Source: Desulfurobacteriaceae bacterium (GTDB taxonomy: Bacteria; Aquificota; Aquificia; Desulfurobacteriales; Desulfurobacteriaceae). From it: a DNA stretch of 64,000 nt. The notes below the pieces were generated by a model. That model did not search any database. It was not told the origin of the DNA and saw only the letters and a program-made list of their open reading frames with translations. Positions 8,285-18,660 of the stretch are shown here, one piece after another (the stretch's first letter is position 1; each line of letters starts with the position of its first letter). A program made the translations under genes and the position numbers. Where the stretch lies: the NCBI GenBank assembly GCA_027063785.1, contig JAMORC010000015.1, positions 1-64,000 on the forward strand, in the 5' to 3' direction.

Positions 8285-11200
8285 GTGAGTAAGAAAGAGA
8301 TTGTCTTTTCTGAAGAACCGAAAACCTTTGACTTTGACGCGATAGAGATCGGACTGGCTTCTCCCGAGCAGATTCGTCAGTGGTCGTACGGAGAGGTCAA
8401 ACTTCCCGAGACGCTTAACTATAGAACTCTTAAACCGGAGAAGGACGGTCTTTTCTGCGCCAGGATTTTCGGTCCTATAAGGGACTGGGAGTGCCTCTGC
8501 GGTAAGTACAGGGGTTCAAAATACGCAGGGGTGATATGCGACAGGTGTGGTGTTGAGGTTACTCTTTCCAAGGAAAGGAGGAAGAGGTTTGGTCACATTG
8601 AGCTTGCTGCTCCCTGTACCCACATCTGGTACGTCAAGTCGGTTCCCAGCAAGATAGGTGCCCTCCTCGGCCTTTCTGTCAGGGAGGTCGAAAGGGTCGT
8701 TTACTTTGAAAGCTACATTGTTCTCGATCCGGGAGATGAGGAAGAAACCGGACTTGAGAAGTTCCAGCTCCTTACGGAGGAGGAATACAGAGAAAAGGTA
8801 GAGGAGCTGGGAGAGGATGCTTTTGAGGTAGGGATAGGTGCAGACGGTATAAAGAAAGCCCTCCAGCTTGTTGACCTTGAAGAGCTTGCAGAGGAGCTTC
8901 GTGAAGAGATAAGAATGTATTCCGGAGAGATTTCCTCCATAAACGCTGACCTTCAGAAGAAGCTTCCCAACGTCTTTAAAGCGGCGGTTGAGACTCTCTC
9001 CTACTACACGGGGCTTTCCGAAGACACAATAATCAGTATAGTTAAGAACGTGAGCGTGGTAGTCACGGATCCCGGAGACTCGGGACTGGAGAAAGGACAG
9101 ATTCTCGATTACCAATCTTATAAGGAGCTTAAGGAAAAGTTTACGATAGAAGCTGAAAGGGGTGGAAAAGCTCTCGACTGGTATGTTGACTTTCTCGTTG
9201 AGCAGGGGAAGATACAGAGCAAGGAGCTTGTAAAAGAAGAAATAAGAAGGGCTACGAGGAAGGACACCACCGAGGCTAAGCTGAAAAAGCTTGTAAGAAG
9301 GTTGAAGATCGTTGAATCCTTCCTCAACTCAAACAACAAGCCGGAATGGATGGTTCTTGAAGTTTTACCCGTACTTCCTCCCGAACTTCGCCCCCTTGTT
9401 CCCCTGGAGGGAGGAAGGTTTGCGACTTCTGACCTTAACGACCTTTACAGGCGTGTAATAAACAGGAATAACAGGCTTAAAAGGCTTCTGGAGCTTGATG
9501 CCCCCGAGATTATCGTCAGGAACGAGAAGAGAATGCTTCAGGAGGCCGTTGATACCCTCATAGATAACGGAAGAAGAGGGAGACCCGTTAAGTCCTCTAA
9601 GGGTCATCCTCTCAAGTCCCTCTCTGACGTTCTCAGGGGTAAGCAGGGAAGATTCAGGCAGAACCTTCTCGGTAAGAGGGTTGACTACTCCGGTCGTGCC
9701 GTTATCGTCGTCGGTCCTGAGTTAAAGATGCACCAGTGCGGGCTTCCGAAGATAATGGCACTCGAGCTTTTCAAGCCCTTCATCTACAGGAGGCTTGAGG
9801 AGAAAGGCTACGCCAATACGATAAAGCAAGCCAAGAAGATGGTTGAGAGGCAGGATCCCGAAGTCTGGGAGTGCCTCGAGGAAGTTATCAAGGAACATCC
9901 TGTTCTCCTCAACAGGGCACCTACACTTCACAGGGTTTCAATTCAGGCCTTTGAGCCTGTTCTCGTTGAGGGTAAGGCTATTCAGCTTCATCCCCTTGTC
10001 TGTACCGCCTTTAACGCCGACTTTGACGGCGACCAGATGGCGGTTCACGTTCCCCTTTCCCTTGAAGCTCAGCTTGAAGCCTATACGCTTATGCTTTCTA
10101 CCCAAAACATTCTTTCCCCCGCCCACGGTAAGCCCCTTGCCGTTCCTTCACAGGACATGATCCTGGGGCTTTACTACATGACCCTTGAGAAACCGGGAGC
10201 AAGAGGAGAAGGAAAGGTTTTCTCCTCAATAGATGAAGTTCTGAAAGCCCTTGACCTTGGGGAAATCGACCTCCACGCAAGGATAAAGGTTAAGCTTCCT
10301 GCAAACAAGACCGAATCGGGTAAGGAAGAAATCGTTACCACGACGGTTGGTAGGGTTAAGTTCAATACCCTCCTTCCCGAGAATTATCCCTTTGTTAACA
10401 AGGTTATGACTAAGAAAGCCGTTGCTGCGCTGATTGCGGATGTTCACAAGAAGCTCGGAAATGAAGTAACCGTTGACATGCTCGACAGGCTTAAGGAGGC
10501 CGGATTTGTTCAGGCAGCCCTTGGGGGCCTTTCCATCGGAATAGACGACCTTCACATACCTCCTACAAAGAAGGAACTGATAGAAAAGGCGAAGAAGGAA
10601 GTAGCCGAGATAGAAGAGGGTTACAAACAGGGACTTCTCTCTAAGGACGAAAGGTACAACAAGATTGTCGATATCTGGACGAGGGTTACAGAACAGCTGA
10701 CAAGGGATATGATGGACTACATGAAGAACCACGACCTCAATTCCCGCGGAAGGCTGCCGAACGACGGAACGTTCAATCCCGTATTTATGATGCTATCCTC
10801 GGGTGCTAGGGGTAGCCAGACTCAGATCCGCCAGCTTGCCGGTATGAGAGGTCTTATGGCCAAGCCTTCCGGAGAAATTATCGAGACTCCGATTATTTCC
10901 AACTTCCGTGAAGGCCTTACGGTTCTTGAATACTTTATCTCCACCCACGGTGCGAGGAAAGGTCTGGCAGATACGGCTCTCAAAACTGCCGACGCCGGAT
11001 ACCTTACAAGGCGTCTTGCCGATGTGGCTCAGGATGTAATCATTACGATGGAAGACTGCGGTTGCGACGACGGAATTGAAGTTTCTGCCCTCATGGAGGC
11101 TGGAGAGGTTGTAATTCCGCTATCCAAGAGGATTGCCGGAAGGTATGCCGCAGAGGACGTTGTTGACCCTGTCACCGGAGAAATCCTCGTGAAGAAGGAC

Positions 11201-12694
11201 GAGGAAATAACCGATGAAGTTGCCGAAAGGATAGAGAACCTCGGAATAGATAAGGTCAAGATACGCTCCGTCCTCACCTGCCGCGCTCCCTTCGGAGTTT
11301 GCTCTAAGTGTTACGGAAGGGACCTTGCAAGGAGGAGGCCTGTTCAAATCGGTGAAGCTATCGGAATCATCGCTGCCCAGTCGATCGGTGAACCCGGTAC
11401 TCAGCTGACGATGCGTACCTTCCACATCGGTGGTATTGCGATGAGGGGAGCGGAGGCTTCCGAGTACAGGGCTAAGAACGACGGTATTGTCAGGATATTC
11501 GATACCAACACGATTACCGATAAGGAAGGCAGAGTAATCGTTATCAACAGGGCAGGAAAGATAGCCGTAGTTGATGAAAAGACGGGCAAGCACCTTGAGC
11601 GCTACGACATACCTTACGCCGCCGTTTTAAGGGTTAAGGATGGAGATAAAGTTCAGAAAGGACAGATACTTGCCGAGTGGGATCCCCACGCTATTCCCAT
11701 CCTTGCGCTGAGGAAAGGAAGGGTAAGGTACAAGGACATAATCCCCGGCGTAACCATTTCCGAAACCGAGCCGGTTGTCCTTGAGTACAGGACGCTTCCC
11801 TACGAGCCGACGATAGAGCTTGTTGACGAAGAGGGTAACGTTATCGACTTCTACCCGCTTCCCGTTGAGGCCAGGATTATGGTCAAGGAAGGAGAAGAGG
11901 TAGAGATAGGAACTCAGCTTGCAAGGCTTCCGAGGAAGATTTCCGGTACAAAGGACATTACCGGAGGTCTTCCGAGAGTTGCCGAACTGTTTGAGGCAAG
12001 AAGGCCTAAGGACACGGCAATCCTTGCCGAAATAAGCGGTAAGGTTCACGTAGAAACCCAGAAGAACAAGATAATCATCACGATTCTTGATCCCGAAACC
12101 GGAGTTAAGAGGGAGTACGAAGTTCCGAAAGGTAAGTACATCTACGTAAGGACGGGTGACTTCGTTAAGGCCGGAGAGCCGCTTACCGACGGACAGCTCA
12201 ATCCCCACGATATTCTCAACATCTTGGGAGAGAGGGCTGTTGCAAGGTTCCTACTTGATGAGATTCAGTCCGTTTACAGGGCTCAAGGGGTTGACATTAA
12301 CGACAAGCACTTCGAGGTCATAATTAAGAAGATGCTATCCAAGGTAAGGATTGAGGATTCCGGGGACTCTAACTTCCTCGTTGAAGAGGTTGTTGACAGG
12401 GAAGAGTTTGAGAAGGTAAGGGAACAGCTCTTCAAAGAGGGTAAGAGACCTCCGAAGGCAAGGCCTGTCCTTACGGGTATTACTAAAGCGGCGCTCTCTA
12501 CGGATTCCTTTATCTCTGCTGCTTCCTTCCAGGAAACGACGAGGGTTCTTTCTGAAGCGGCAATTGCCGGTAAGAGGGACTACCTGAGAGGTCTCAAGGA
12601 GAACGTAATTATCGGTAGGCTCATTCCTGCCGGAACGGGAAGGAAGGAATACAGGAAAGTTACTTGGGACTACTGTGAGAGTTCGGAAAAATAA
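8285..12694 (+). CDS. rpoC: DNA-directed RNA polymerase subunit beta-prime
   Basis: The beta-prime subunit (1469 residues) holds the active-site magnesium in [14 protein letters not shown]. The N-terminal zinc site (CLCGKYRG then CDRCGVEVT, near residues 60-83) and the second zinc site ([18 protein letters not shown]) are complete. Bridge helix and trigger loop segments ([40 protein letters not shown]) are intact. The start is GTG 8285 with CGGGAGG upstream. It ends at a strong hairpin terminator, closing the ribosomal-polymerase superoperon. Confidence 0.97.
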   Translation: MSKKEIVFSEEPKTFDFDAIEIGLASPEQIRQWSYGEVKLPETLNYRTLKPEKDGLFCARIFGPIRDWECLCGKYRGSKYAGVICDRCGVEVTLSKERRKRFGHIELAAPCTHIWYVKSVPSKIGALLGLSVREVERVVYFESYIVLDPGDEEETGLEKFQLLTEEEYREKVEELGEDAFEVGIGADGIKKALQLVDLEELAEELREEIRMYSGEISSINADLQKKLPNVFKAAVETLSYYTGLSEDTIISIVKNVSVVVTDPGDSGLEKGQILDYQSYKELKEKFTIEAERGGKALDWYVDFLVEQGKIQSKELVKEEIRRATRKDTTEAKLKKLVRRLKIVESFLNSNNKPEWMVLEVLPVLPPELRPLVPLEGGRFATSDLNDLYRRVINRNNRLKRLLELDAPEIIVRNEKRMLQEAVDTLIDNGRRGRPVKSSKGHPLKSLSDVLRGKQGRFRQNLLGKRVDYSGRAVIVVGPELKMHQCGLPKIMALELFKPFIYRRLEEKGYANTIKQAKKMVERQDPEVWECLEEVIKEHPVLLNRAPTLHRVSIQAFEPVLVEGKAIQLHPLVCTAFNADFDGDQMAVHVPLSLEAQLEAYTLMLSTQNILSPAHGKPLAVPSQDMILGLYYMTLEKPGARGEGKVFSSIDEVLKALDLGEIDLHARIKVKLPANKTESGKEEIVTTTVGRVKFNTLLPENYPFVNKVMTKKAVAALIADVHKKLGNEVTVDMLDRLKEAGFVQAALGGLSIGIDDLHIPPTKKELIEKAKKEVAEIEEGYKQGLLSKDERYNKIVDIWTRVTEQLTRDMMDYMKNHDLNSRGRLPNDGTFNPVFMMLSSGARGSQTQIRQLAGMRGLMAKPSGEIIETPIISNFREGLTVLEYFISTHGARKGLADTALKTADAGYLTRRLADVAQDVIITMEDCGCDDGIEVSALMEAGEVVIPLSKRIAGRYAAEDVVDPVTGEILVKKDEEITDEVAERIENLGIDKVKIRSVLTCRAPFGVCSKCYGRDLARRRPVQIGEAIGIIAAQSIGEPGTQLTMRTFHIGGIAMRGAEASEYRAKNDGIVRIFDTNTITDKEGRVIVINRAGKIAVVDEKTGKHLERYDIPYAAVLRVKDGDKVQKGQILAEWDPHAIPILALRKGRVRYKDIIPGVTISETEPVVLEYRTLPYEPTIELVDEEGNVIDFYPLPVEARIMVKEGEEVEIGTQLARLPRKISGTKDITGGLPRVAELFEARRPKDTAILAEISGKVHVETQKNKIIITILDPETGVKREYEVPKGKYIYVRTGDFVKAGEPLTDGQLNPHDILNILGERAVARFLLDEIQSVYRAQGVDINDKHFEVIIKKMLSKVRIEDSGDSNFLVEEVVDREEFEKVREQLFKEGKRPPKARPVLTGITKAALSTDSFISAASFQETTRVLSEAAIAGKRDYLRGLKENVIIGRLIPAGTGRKEYRKVTWDYCESSEK

Positions 12695-12700
12695 AAAATA

Positions 12701-12726
12701 AAGCCCCGCCAGACGGCGGGGCTTTT
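12701..12726. terminator. Bidirectional intrinsic terminator (rpoC / lipoprotein gene)
   Basis: A perfect 10-bp stem, AAGCCCCGCC (12701-12710) with GGCGGGGCTT (12715-12724), has an AGAC loop. On the plus strand it is followed by a short T run. On the minus strand it is followed by a long T-rich run (complement of the A-rich 12688-12700), so it can end both rpoC and the convergent lipoprotein gene. Confidence 0.88.
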
Positions 12727-12730
12727 ACGT

Positions 12731-14263
12731 TTATACTCCCTCAGGTATAGTAGTTGAGCCGATAAGTTGGATGGCTTTAAGAGTAATTTTTTTATCGCCT
12801 ATGGTTAAGTTTAAGTCTCCAAATAAAATACCTGATTCAACGAATCTTTTCGTTTTTTCATTTACATAGGGTAGAGTGATTTTCATGTAAGGTTTAAAAG
12901 TAAATTCAAATACATGACTGTCGTTTCTTGCAAGGACAATTTCAGTTCCTTCTTCCTCGCTTTCCTCTTCAGGAGTACCAATAAGGGAAAATGCTGAAAT
13001 TCTATCTGAAAATTCGTAGTAAGTAGGTGTATTTCCTGAGTTGATTAGTTTAAATTCACTTTCTTCAGTTTCTCCGTATGTGGCCTGTATGAAGTTTTCG
13101 TAGTGAGAAGCAATTGCGAATTCCGTTGTAGCTGTTCCGTTAAGATTGGTGGAGTTATATGTTTCGACTTTGGTAGTTAAACTAACGAGACTTTTACCGT
13201 TAAACGCATAAATGTTCGATCTTGGATATGAATTAAATATGTTTTTATACTTATCGAAGGTTATTCCATTATAGGGGATTCTGCTTCCGTCTTTAGATAT
13301 GTAAAATTCCCCTATAATTGGAGCACTATCCGTAATTGGAGCACTAGCCATCATTTTCTTCATTGGTACTCTTACTTCTTCGGCCGGCTCAAGATTTTGT
13401 AAATAAATTCCGTTCATTCCTTTGGTAGTTAAGTTGCTTAGGTATAAGTATTTATCCATCGTTTCATTCTCATACTGCAAGTATATTACTGGGGCTGTAA
13501 GTTCCATAAATGAGAGAGGTTTATTCACTAAAAAGGTGCCATTACCGGAGGAATCTGTAAATTTGCCGCTTCCTGATGTTTCATTGAAGGATTCAAATCT
13601 AATCCAGTAGTTCTCTTCTCCTATTTTACCTTTCAAAGTATTACCTATATTTTGGGAGATGAATTCCCGTAATAGGTAAGTTTTAGCTATAAGAGGTTGC
13701 ATTTGCATATCTTCTACGAAATCTTCCCAGGTCAAGGTGCCATTGGAGTAAAGGTCTTGTAATATTTCGTTTATTTCTGTTTCGTTGTCAATGTCCGATA
13801 GATTACAATCGTCGGAGGAAGCACAAATCGTTTCCTTTAGGTCTTCATAGTCACAGTTTGTTATGTCAAGGCCATTTGTGGTGTTTCCGTCGTCATCGCA
13901 GTTTCGTAAAACTCCAATAATTAAGCTTGCCTGAGGCCCTGTTTCTGCAATGTTAATGGGGGTTACATCAATCATGTCTGAATTGGCTTTTAGTTTTCCG
14001 AGCTTTATTGTCCCATTAGCGATGGCAAATTCCAGTGTTTTTCCGAGAGCGTTTTTGCAAACAAACCTGCCCTCTTGATCTGTCACGGCGCAAAGTTTAC
14101 CGTTGACGTAGACTTCGATTCCCTTAACCGGTTCATCGTAAAAAACACCTTTAACATCTGTTGTTTTTCCATCAAAGCTTGAGCTTCCTGTGCTTCCACA
14201 GGCCGACAAAACCAAAATGGGTAAGGCGAGAACCGCTTTGGAAATTTTCGATTTCATTTTCAT
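12731..14263 (-). CDS. Uncharacterised lipoprotein with an N-terminal regulatory-type beta-sandwich
   Basis: This 510-residue protein has a type II signal peptide: basic MKMKSKISK, a hydrophobic stretch and lipobox LSAC with Cys22, so it should be a lipidated envelope protein. Residues about 37-80 (VKGVFYDEPVKGIEVYVNG, then VTDQEGRFVC) look like a carboxypeptidase-regulatory/Ig-like sandwich. An Asp/Asn/Cys-rich stretch follows (RNCDDDGNTTNGLDITNCD). The rest is beta-rich and unrecognised. AGGAGGGC precedes the ATG. The coding DNA is visibly AT-richer than the flanking operons and the gene stands alone, suggesting late acquisition. No function can be assigned. Confidence 0.85.
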   Translation of the reverse strand: MKMKSKISKAVLALPILVLSACGSTGSSSFDGKTTDVKGVFYDEPVKGIEVYVNGKLCAVTDQEGRFVCKNALGKTLEFAIANGTIKLGKLKANSDMIDVTPINIAETGPQASLIIGVLRNCDDDGNTTNGLDITNCDYEDLKETICASSDDCNLSDIDNETEINEILQDLYSNGTLTWEDFVEDMQMQPLIAKTYLLREFISQNIGNTLKGKIGEENYWIRFESFNETSGSGKFTDSSGNGTFLVNKPLSFMELTAPVIYLQYENETMDKYLYLSNLTTKGMNGIYLQNLEPAEEVRVPMKKMMASAPITDSAPIIGEFYISKDGSRIPYNGITFDKYKNIFNSYPRSNIYAFNGKSLVSLTTKVETYNSTNLNGTATTEFAIASHYENFIQATYGETEESEFKLINSGNTPTYYEFSDRISAFSLIGTPEEESEEEGTEIVLARNDSHVFEFTFKPYMKITLPYVNEKTKRFVESGILFGDLNLTIGDKKITLKAIQLIGSTTIPEGV

Positions 14264-14293
14264 GATGCCCTCCTATTATTTGGTTAATAAATC

Positions 14294-14299
14294 ATTATA
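14294..14299 (-). promoter_or_regulatory. Candidate -10 box of the lipoprotein gene
   Basis: On the minus strand this reads TATAAT, a perfect -10, 31 bases upstream of the lipoprotein ATG in an AT-rich stretch. No good -35 is seen 16-18 bases upstream, so strength and control are unknown. Confidence 0.45.
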
Positions 14300-14438
14300 C
14301 TTAAAATTAAAGTTAAATTGATGCTTCTGTCGGTTGTTTAGATGCCTGTAATATCAAATTTGCGAAGCCGGGGGGTTAGCCCTAAATTTAACTTCGGCGG
14401 TTAGAAGCTGTCTGTGTTCATCGCACTCATACTCTTTA
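14300..14438 (+). other. Leader/intergenic region upstream of rimP
   Basis: This divergent gap between the lipoprotein gene and rimP holds no open frame I can support. Its left part is AT-rich. The right part (14360-14438) is GC-richer, can form short local stems such as GGG/CCC at 14371-14383, and runs straight into a strong UUCG hairpin terminator. The layout fits a transcribed leader or small RNA ending in an attenuator before rimP-nusA. No known riboswitch class is recognised. Confidence 0.35.
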
Positions 14439-14469
14439 GAGCGGTTCTTCGGAACCGCTCCTTTTTATT
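14439..14469 (+). terminator. Strong UUCG-loop terminator immediately before rimP
   Basis: GAGCGGTTC (14439-14447) and GAACCGCTC (14452-14460) form a perfect 9-bp stem closed by a C(TTCG)G tetraloop and followed by CTTTTTATTT. It looks like a full intrinsic terminator, yet lies only 22 bases before the rimP ribosome site and no gene precedes it on this strand. This suggests attenuation of the rimP-nusA operon or the end of a short upstream RNA. Confidence 0.8.
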
Positions 14470-14491
14470 TAACCCCAATTTGAGGTCTGCC

Positions 14492-14980
14492 GTGGAAGAG
14501 AAAATCAAGGAAATCGTTGATAGAGTTAAGGAGCTTCTTCTTCCAATTTTGGAGGAAGGGGGCTTTGAACTGGTGGACGTTGAGTTTGTAAGGGAACCGG
14601 TCGGCTGGGTTCTCAGGATTTATGCGGACAGGCCCGGAGGAGGCATAACGATATCCGACTGTCAGTGGATAAGCGAGAGGATAGGGACTCTCCTCGACGT
14701 TGAAGACCTCATTCCCCATTCCTACAACCTTGAGGTTTCTTCTCCCGGGCTCGACAGACCTTTGAAGAAAAGGGAGGATTTTGAGAGGCACAGGGGAATC
14801 GTCGTAAAGATAAAAACCCATAAGGCAATGGACAACCAGAGAAACTTCAAAGGTGAGGTTATCTCCGCCGGCGAGAAGGGAGTTACGATCCACGACGTTT
14901 CGAGGAATGCAGATGTGGAGATACCTTACGAGAACATAAAGAGCGCCAGAGTTGATATTGACTCTCTCTTTAACAAGTAA
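14492..14980 (+). CDS. rimP: Ribosome maturation factor RimP
   Basis: RimP (162 residues) assists late assembly of the 30S subunit. The N-terminal domain holds GFELVDVEFVREPVGWVLRI and the characteristic LEVSSPGLDRPLKKREDFER; the C-terminal Sm-like domain ends ENIKSARVDID. GTG 14492 is chosen because GAGG at 14482-14485 is well spaced. The longer frame from 14414 would run through the terminator hairpin. nusA follows after 18 bases, the near-universal arrangement. Confidence 0.93.
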   Translation: MEEKIKEIVDRVKELLLPILEEGGFELVDVEFVREPVGWVLRIYADRPGGGITISDCQWISERIGTLLDVEDLIPHSYNLEVSSPGLDRPLKKREDFERHRGIVVKIKTHKAMDNQRNFKGEVISAGEKGVTIHDVSRNADVEIPYENIKSARVDIDSLFNK

Positions 14981-14998
14981 ATAAGGAGGAATTAGCTT

Positions 14999-16129
14999 AT
15001 GGAAACTCTCGGGAAAACTATTGAGCTTGTGTGCAGGGAGAAAGGCATATCGAAAGATGATGTTATCGAAGCTGTAAAGATGGGCATAATAAATGCCGCC
15101 AAAAAGGCGGGCTACAGGGGAAACCTCGTTGTAAAGATTGACGAAGACGGAAAGGACTTCGGCATATATCAGGAAAAGGTTGTTGTTGAGGAAGTTAAGG
15201 ATCCGGACCACGAAATATCTGTCAGTGAGGCCGAGGAGCTTCTCGGGAGGGAAGTAAAGCCCGGGGAAAAGGTTTTAATAGAGATAAAAACCGATGAACT
15301 CGGAAGAATTGCCGCAAAGGTAGCGGCTCAGGTGATTCACGATAAGATAACCGAGGCTGAGAGGAAGGCCCTCTTTGACTACTTCAAGGAAAAGATAGGT
15401 GATGTTATTTCCGGAACCGTTAAGGAGATCAGGAGGAACGGGGATATAGTTGTTGACCTCGGGAGGGTTGTCGGAATTCTGCCGAGGGAGGAGCAGATTC
15501 CGAAGGAAAGATACAGGATCGGTGACAGGGTCAGGGCTTACATTTATGATGTGGTTTTTGACCTTAAGAGATACAGCAGGAAAAAGCCCTCGAGGCTTGA
15601 GGACTACCCGCCTCCCTACGTAATCCTTTCGAGAACTCACCCGAAGTTCTTGAAGAGGCTTATGGAAATTGAAATACCCGAAGTTGCTGAGGGGCTTGTT
15701 GAGATAAAGGCTGTTGCAAGAGAACCCGGCGTAAGGGCAAAGGTTGCGGTTGATACAAAAGAGGATTACATAGATCCTGTCGGAGCCTGCATAGGGGTAA
15801 AAGGGAGCAGGATTCTTCCGATATCGAGGGAACTTTCCGGAGAGAAAATAGAGATAATACGGTGGTCTGATGATGTTGCGGAGCTTGTAGCCAGGGCTTT
15901 ATCCCCTGCTAAGGTTATCCAGGCGGAAAGTTACGAGGACGAAAACGGGGAGACAAGGGTAGAGGTTGTTGTCCCGGATGACCAGCTTTCCCTGGCCATA
16001 GGGAAGCACGGGGTCAACGCAAGGCTTGCTTCGAAGCTTGTCGGACAAACAGGCCAGGTTGTCGGCATCGACATAATTAAGGAAAGCGACTTCAGGAAGC
16101 TGGAAGAGCTTGAGATGGAAGAAGAATGA
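14999..16129 (+). CDS. nusA: Transcription termination/antitermination factor NusA
   Basis: NusA (376 residues) binds RNA polymerase and nascent RNA, affecting pausing, termination and antitermination. The N-terminal domain (1-120) is followed by S1 (GDVISGTVKEIRRNGDIVVDL, near 132-152), KH1 (VDPVGACIGVKGSRI) and KH2 (LSLAIGKHGVNARLASKL). It ends after KH2 and lacks the C-terminal acidic repeats of E. coli NusA, the usual short form outside Proteobacteria. Its stop overlaps the start of the YlxR gene (ATGA). infB does not follow, unlike the common nusA-infB arrangement. Confidence 0.96.
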   Translation: METLGKTIELVCREKGISKDDVIEAVKMGIINAAKKAGYRGNLVVKIDEDGKDFGIYQEKVVVEEVKDPDHEISVSEAEELLGREVKPGEKVLIEIKTDELGRIAAKVAAQVIHDKITEAERKALFDYFKEKIGDVISGTVKEIRRNGDIVVDLGRVVGILPREEQIPKERYRIGDRVRAYIYDVVFDLKRYSRKKPSRLEDYPPPYVILSRTHPKFLKRLMEIEIPEVAEGLVEIKAVAREPGVRAKVAVDTKEDYIDPVGACIGVKGSRILPISRELSGEKIEIIRWSDDVAELVARALSPAKVIQAESYEDENGETRVEVVVPDDQLSLAIGKHGVNARLASKLVGQTGQVVGIDIIKESDFRKLEELEMEEE

Positions 16130-16668
16130 GAAGGTGCTTTTCCTGTCGTAAGGAAGATGATAACGAGAAGTTTATAAGGTTTGTTGAGTTTGAAGGAAAA
16201 CCCCTGCCGGATCTGAACAGGAAGCTCCCCGGCAGGGGTTTTAATGTTTGTCCTTCTTATGACTGTATAAAAGTCTTTGTAAAGAAGCGCTACAGGGGAA
16301 AGGTAAGTCCCGATGAAGTTTATCGGGACGTGATTTCACGGCTTAAGAAGTACCTGCTTCACCTTCTCTCCCTTTCCCATAAGACGGGGGTAACTGTTGT
16401 CGGCCAGGACAGCATAAAGGAGCTTGGAGAGAGAGAAGGGGTTCTTTTCCTGGCTTCAGATTTAAGCTCCAAAACAAAAGAAAGGTTGAAAAGGAAAGGT
16501 TTTCTTGTAGTTGAAGACGTATTTACTTCGGAGGAACTGGGAAACGCTTTGAGAAAAGATAGGAGAGCCGGTGCCGTTTTTGTCGAGAAGGCGGGGCTCG
16601 GTAGAAAACTCTACGAGCAGGCGGAAAAGTTACTGAAGCTTCTCGGAGATGCCTATGGAAAAGCGTGA
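16126..16668 (+). CDS. YlxR (RnpM-type) RNA-binding domain fused to an L7Ae-like domain
   Basis: This 180-residue protein joins two small RNA-binding folds. Residues 1-75 match the YlxR/DUF448 family (RRCFSCRKEDDNEKFIRFV, then LPGRGFNVCPSYDCIK with the hallmark GRG). Residues about 80-175 resemble L7Ae/YlxQ (LSLSHKTGVTVVGQDSIKEL, then LVVEDVFTSEELGNALRKD). In Bacillus these are adjacent genes, ylxR and ylxQ, in the nusA-infB operon; here they are fused and overlap the nusA stop by four bases. YlxR has been linked to RNase P modulation in Firmicutes; a similar role here is inference. Confidence 0.85.
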   Translation: MRRCFSCRKEDDNEKFIRFVEFEGKPLPDLNRKLPGRGFNVCPSYDCIKVFVKKRYRGKVSPDEVYRDVISRLKKYLLHLLSLSHKTGVTVVGQDSIKELGEREGVLFLASDLSSKTKERLKRKGFLVVEDVFTSEELGNALRKDRRAGAVFVEKAGLGRKLYEQAEKLLKLLGDAYGKA

Positions 16669-17659
16669 TCTTCTTTCCTTCGGAAGTGTTGTAATAGACA
16701 ATGTTTTGGTTGTCAAGAAGTTTGCGGCGGTAAACGAAACCGTGCAGGCGGAAAAGTACCGCTATACCTACGGAGGTGCCGGTGCTAACGTTGCCGTGGC
16801 TTCGGCAAGGCTCGGGGCGAGGAGCGGGATATTTGCCGTTTCCGGTCACGACTTTGAGAGAATGAACTACAAGAAGCACTTAGTGGAGCAGGGAGTTGAC
16901 ATCAGGGGAATTATAGAGGCTAAGAAGTTTCCCATGCCGAGGAGTTTCATCATAAGCAAGGAAAACTCTGATGACCAGGTTCTTTATTACTATGAGAATA
17001 AGAGGGGCACAGCCAGGCTCCTGTTTGAAAACGTTGAAAAAGCAAGGGAACTGGCTTCCGAGTACGAAATCGTTCACTTTTCGACGGGGCACTTTGAGTT
17101 TTATTATCACCTTATAAAGAAGCGCTTGCTGAAAAACGTTCTTAGCTTTGATCCCGGGCAGGAGACCTTTAACTACCCTTACAGGGTTATCAGAATAATT
17201 CCCCACGTTCACATGCTTTTTATGAATAACCACGAAGCAAAGAGAATCAAGGAGCTGTTGAAGATAAAGAGCTTGAGGGAACTTAAAGGGCCTAAGCTTG
17301 TCTGCGTTTCCCTCGGGGCAAGCGGTTCCCTCGTTATGTTTAGGGGAAACCTTTACAGGATTCCCGCCGTTAAGCCGTCCCGGCTGGTTGATCCGACGGG
17401 AGCCGGCGACTCACACAGGGCGGGGTTTCTCGTTGCGCTCCTTAAGGGTTATGATGTAAGGACGGCTGCGAGGATTGCATCTACCGTTGCTTCCTTTACC
17501 ATTGAGGCAGAGGGGGCGCAGACAAACCTTCCCTCATGGGATAAGGTGATAAGGCGTTACGAGCACTTCTTTAAGGAGAAATTCCCGGAGCCGCGAAGCT
17601 CTTGGGAGGAAACGAGAAAACACCTTTTGGAAGGAAACGGCTACTGTGCGGTTTCCTAA
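16655..17659 (+). CDS. PfkB-family carbohydrate/nucleoside kinase
   Basis: This 334-residue ribokinase-fold enzyme phosphorylates a sugar or nucleoside with ATP. The N-terminal YTYGGAGANVAVASARLGA is the PfkB substrate-lid signature, and the C-terminal VDPTGAGDSHRAGFLVALL contains the GAGD anion hole with catalytic Asp. The DPTGAGD form is common in adenosine/ribose-type kinases, but the substrate cannot be named. ATG 16655 is preferred over 16649 because GGAG (16645-16648) is then six bases away. The gene overlaps the end of the YlxR gene. Confidence 0.88.
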   Translation: MEKRDLLSFGSVVIDNVLVVKKFAAVNETVQAEKYRYTYGGAGANVAVASARLGARSGIFAVSGHDFERMNYKKHLVEQGVDIRGIIEAKKFPMPRSFIISKENSDDQVLYYYENKRGTARLLFENVEKARELASEYEIVHFSTGHFEFYYHLIKKRLLKNVLSFDPGQETFNYPYRVIRIIPHVHMLFMNNHEAKRIKELLKIKSLRELKGPKLVCVSLGASGSLVMFRGNLYRIPAVKPSRLVDPTGAGDSHRAGFLVALLKGYDVRTAARIASTVASFTIEAEGAQTNLPSWDKVIRRYEHFFKEKFPEPRSSWEETRKHLLEGNGYCAVS

Positions 17660-17682
17660 ATTTCCCGCCGAAGAGGAGGATC

Positions 17683-18660
17683 GTGGACATACTTGTTAGG
17701 GATCTTTACAAACTCCCGGTTGGAGCCGAGTTTTCGGGATACTTTGTAATCGAACACGTTGAGATTAGGAAGCACAGAACGGGAGATCCTTTTCTCAGGC
17801 TTGTGCTTTCTGATAGAACAGGAACGTTTCCTGCCCTTTGGTGGAAACCGCCCAAGGATGCGGACCTCGGCATTTTTAAAAAGGGGGACGTTGTTTTCGT
17901 TACGGGAACTGTTGAGTACTTTCAAGGGAGCCTTCAGCCGAAACTGAAGGAGATCAGAAAGGCAGATCAGGGGGAGTTCAACCCCGAAAAATTCATATGC
18001 CGGAGCAGGTATTCGGTTGATGATCAGTTTACGGTTTTATTGGAAACGATAGAGTCGGTAGAAAACCCTTACCTGAAGACGTTGCTTGAGAGCTTCTTCT
18101 ATGACGACAGTTTTGTGGACAAGTTCCTGAAGGCACCGGCAGGGAAAACTATTCACCACGCCTGTATAGGCGGGCTCCTTGAGCACACCCTCGGGGTTGT
18201 TGAAATTTGTGAAACTGTTGCCAGAAGATTTAAAACCATAGACAGAGATCTTTTGATAACGGCTGCTATACTTCACGATATCGGGAAGGTTTATGAGTAT
18301 GCCGTTGATATCTCTATTTCGAGGACTGACGAGGGTATACTCCTCGGGCACCTCTACATGAGCTGTGAGATGGTAGCTATGAAAATCTCAGAAATAAAGG
18401 GTTTCCCGAGAGATCTTAAGACCAAGCTTCTTCACTGCATTCTCTCCCACCACGGTGAGTACGAGCACGGTTCTCCGAAGAAACCTAAGACACTTGAAGC
18501 CGTTGCTCTTGCCTATGCCGATGCCCTTGATTCGAGGGTTAAGGGATTTGAGGAGTTCATAGAGAGGGAGTTGGGAAGCGAGAAGGGATGGACTAAGCGC
18601 CACTTTGCTTTTGAAGTTCCGATATTCTTTGACGGTAACTTTAACTACGGAGAGGAGTGA
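17683..18660 (+). CDS. YhaM-like OB-fold/HD-domain 3'-5' exoribonuclease
   Basis: This 325-residue protein has an N-terminal OB fold (about 10-95: [39 protein letters not shown]). An HD phosphohydrolase domain follows, with [19 protein letters not shown] and the metal-binding pair [11 protein letters not shown]. That order matches YhaM/CBF1, which trims RNA and ssDNA 3' ends in Bacillus. GTG 17683 is chosen over an upstream start at 17602 because AGGAGG lies at 17674-17679 and the longer frame overlaps the kinase gene by 58 bases. Its stop overlaps the purM start. Confidence 0.85.
   Translation: MDILVRDLYKLPVGAEFSGYFVIEHVEIRKHRTGDPFLRLVLSDRTGTFPALWWKPPKDADLGIFKKGDVVFVTGTVEYFQGSLQPKLKEIRKADQGEFNPEKFICRSRYSVDDQFTVLLETIESVENPYLKTLLESFFYDDSFVDKFLKAPAGKTIHHACIGGLLEHTLGVVEICETVARRFKTIDRDLLITAAILHDIGKVYEYAVDISISRTDEGILLGHLYMSCEMVAMKISEIKGFPRDLKTKLLHCILSHHGEYEHGSPKKPKTLEAVALAYADALDSRVKGFEEFIERELGSEKGWTKRHFAFEVPIFFDGNFNYGEE

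Noticed and set aside
12731-14263. Lipoprotein gene as part of an insertion sequence or prophage
   Set aside because: No terminal repeats, target duplication, integrase or transposase are seen on either side; only composition and isolation hint at transfer.
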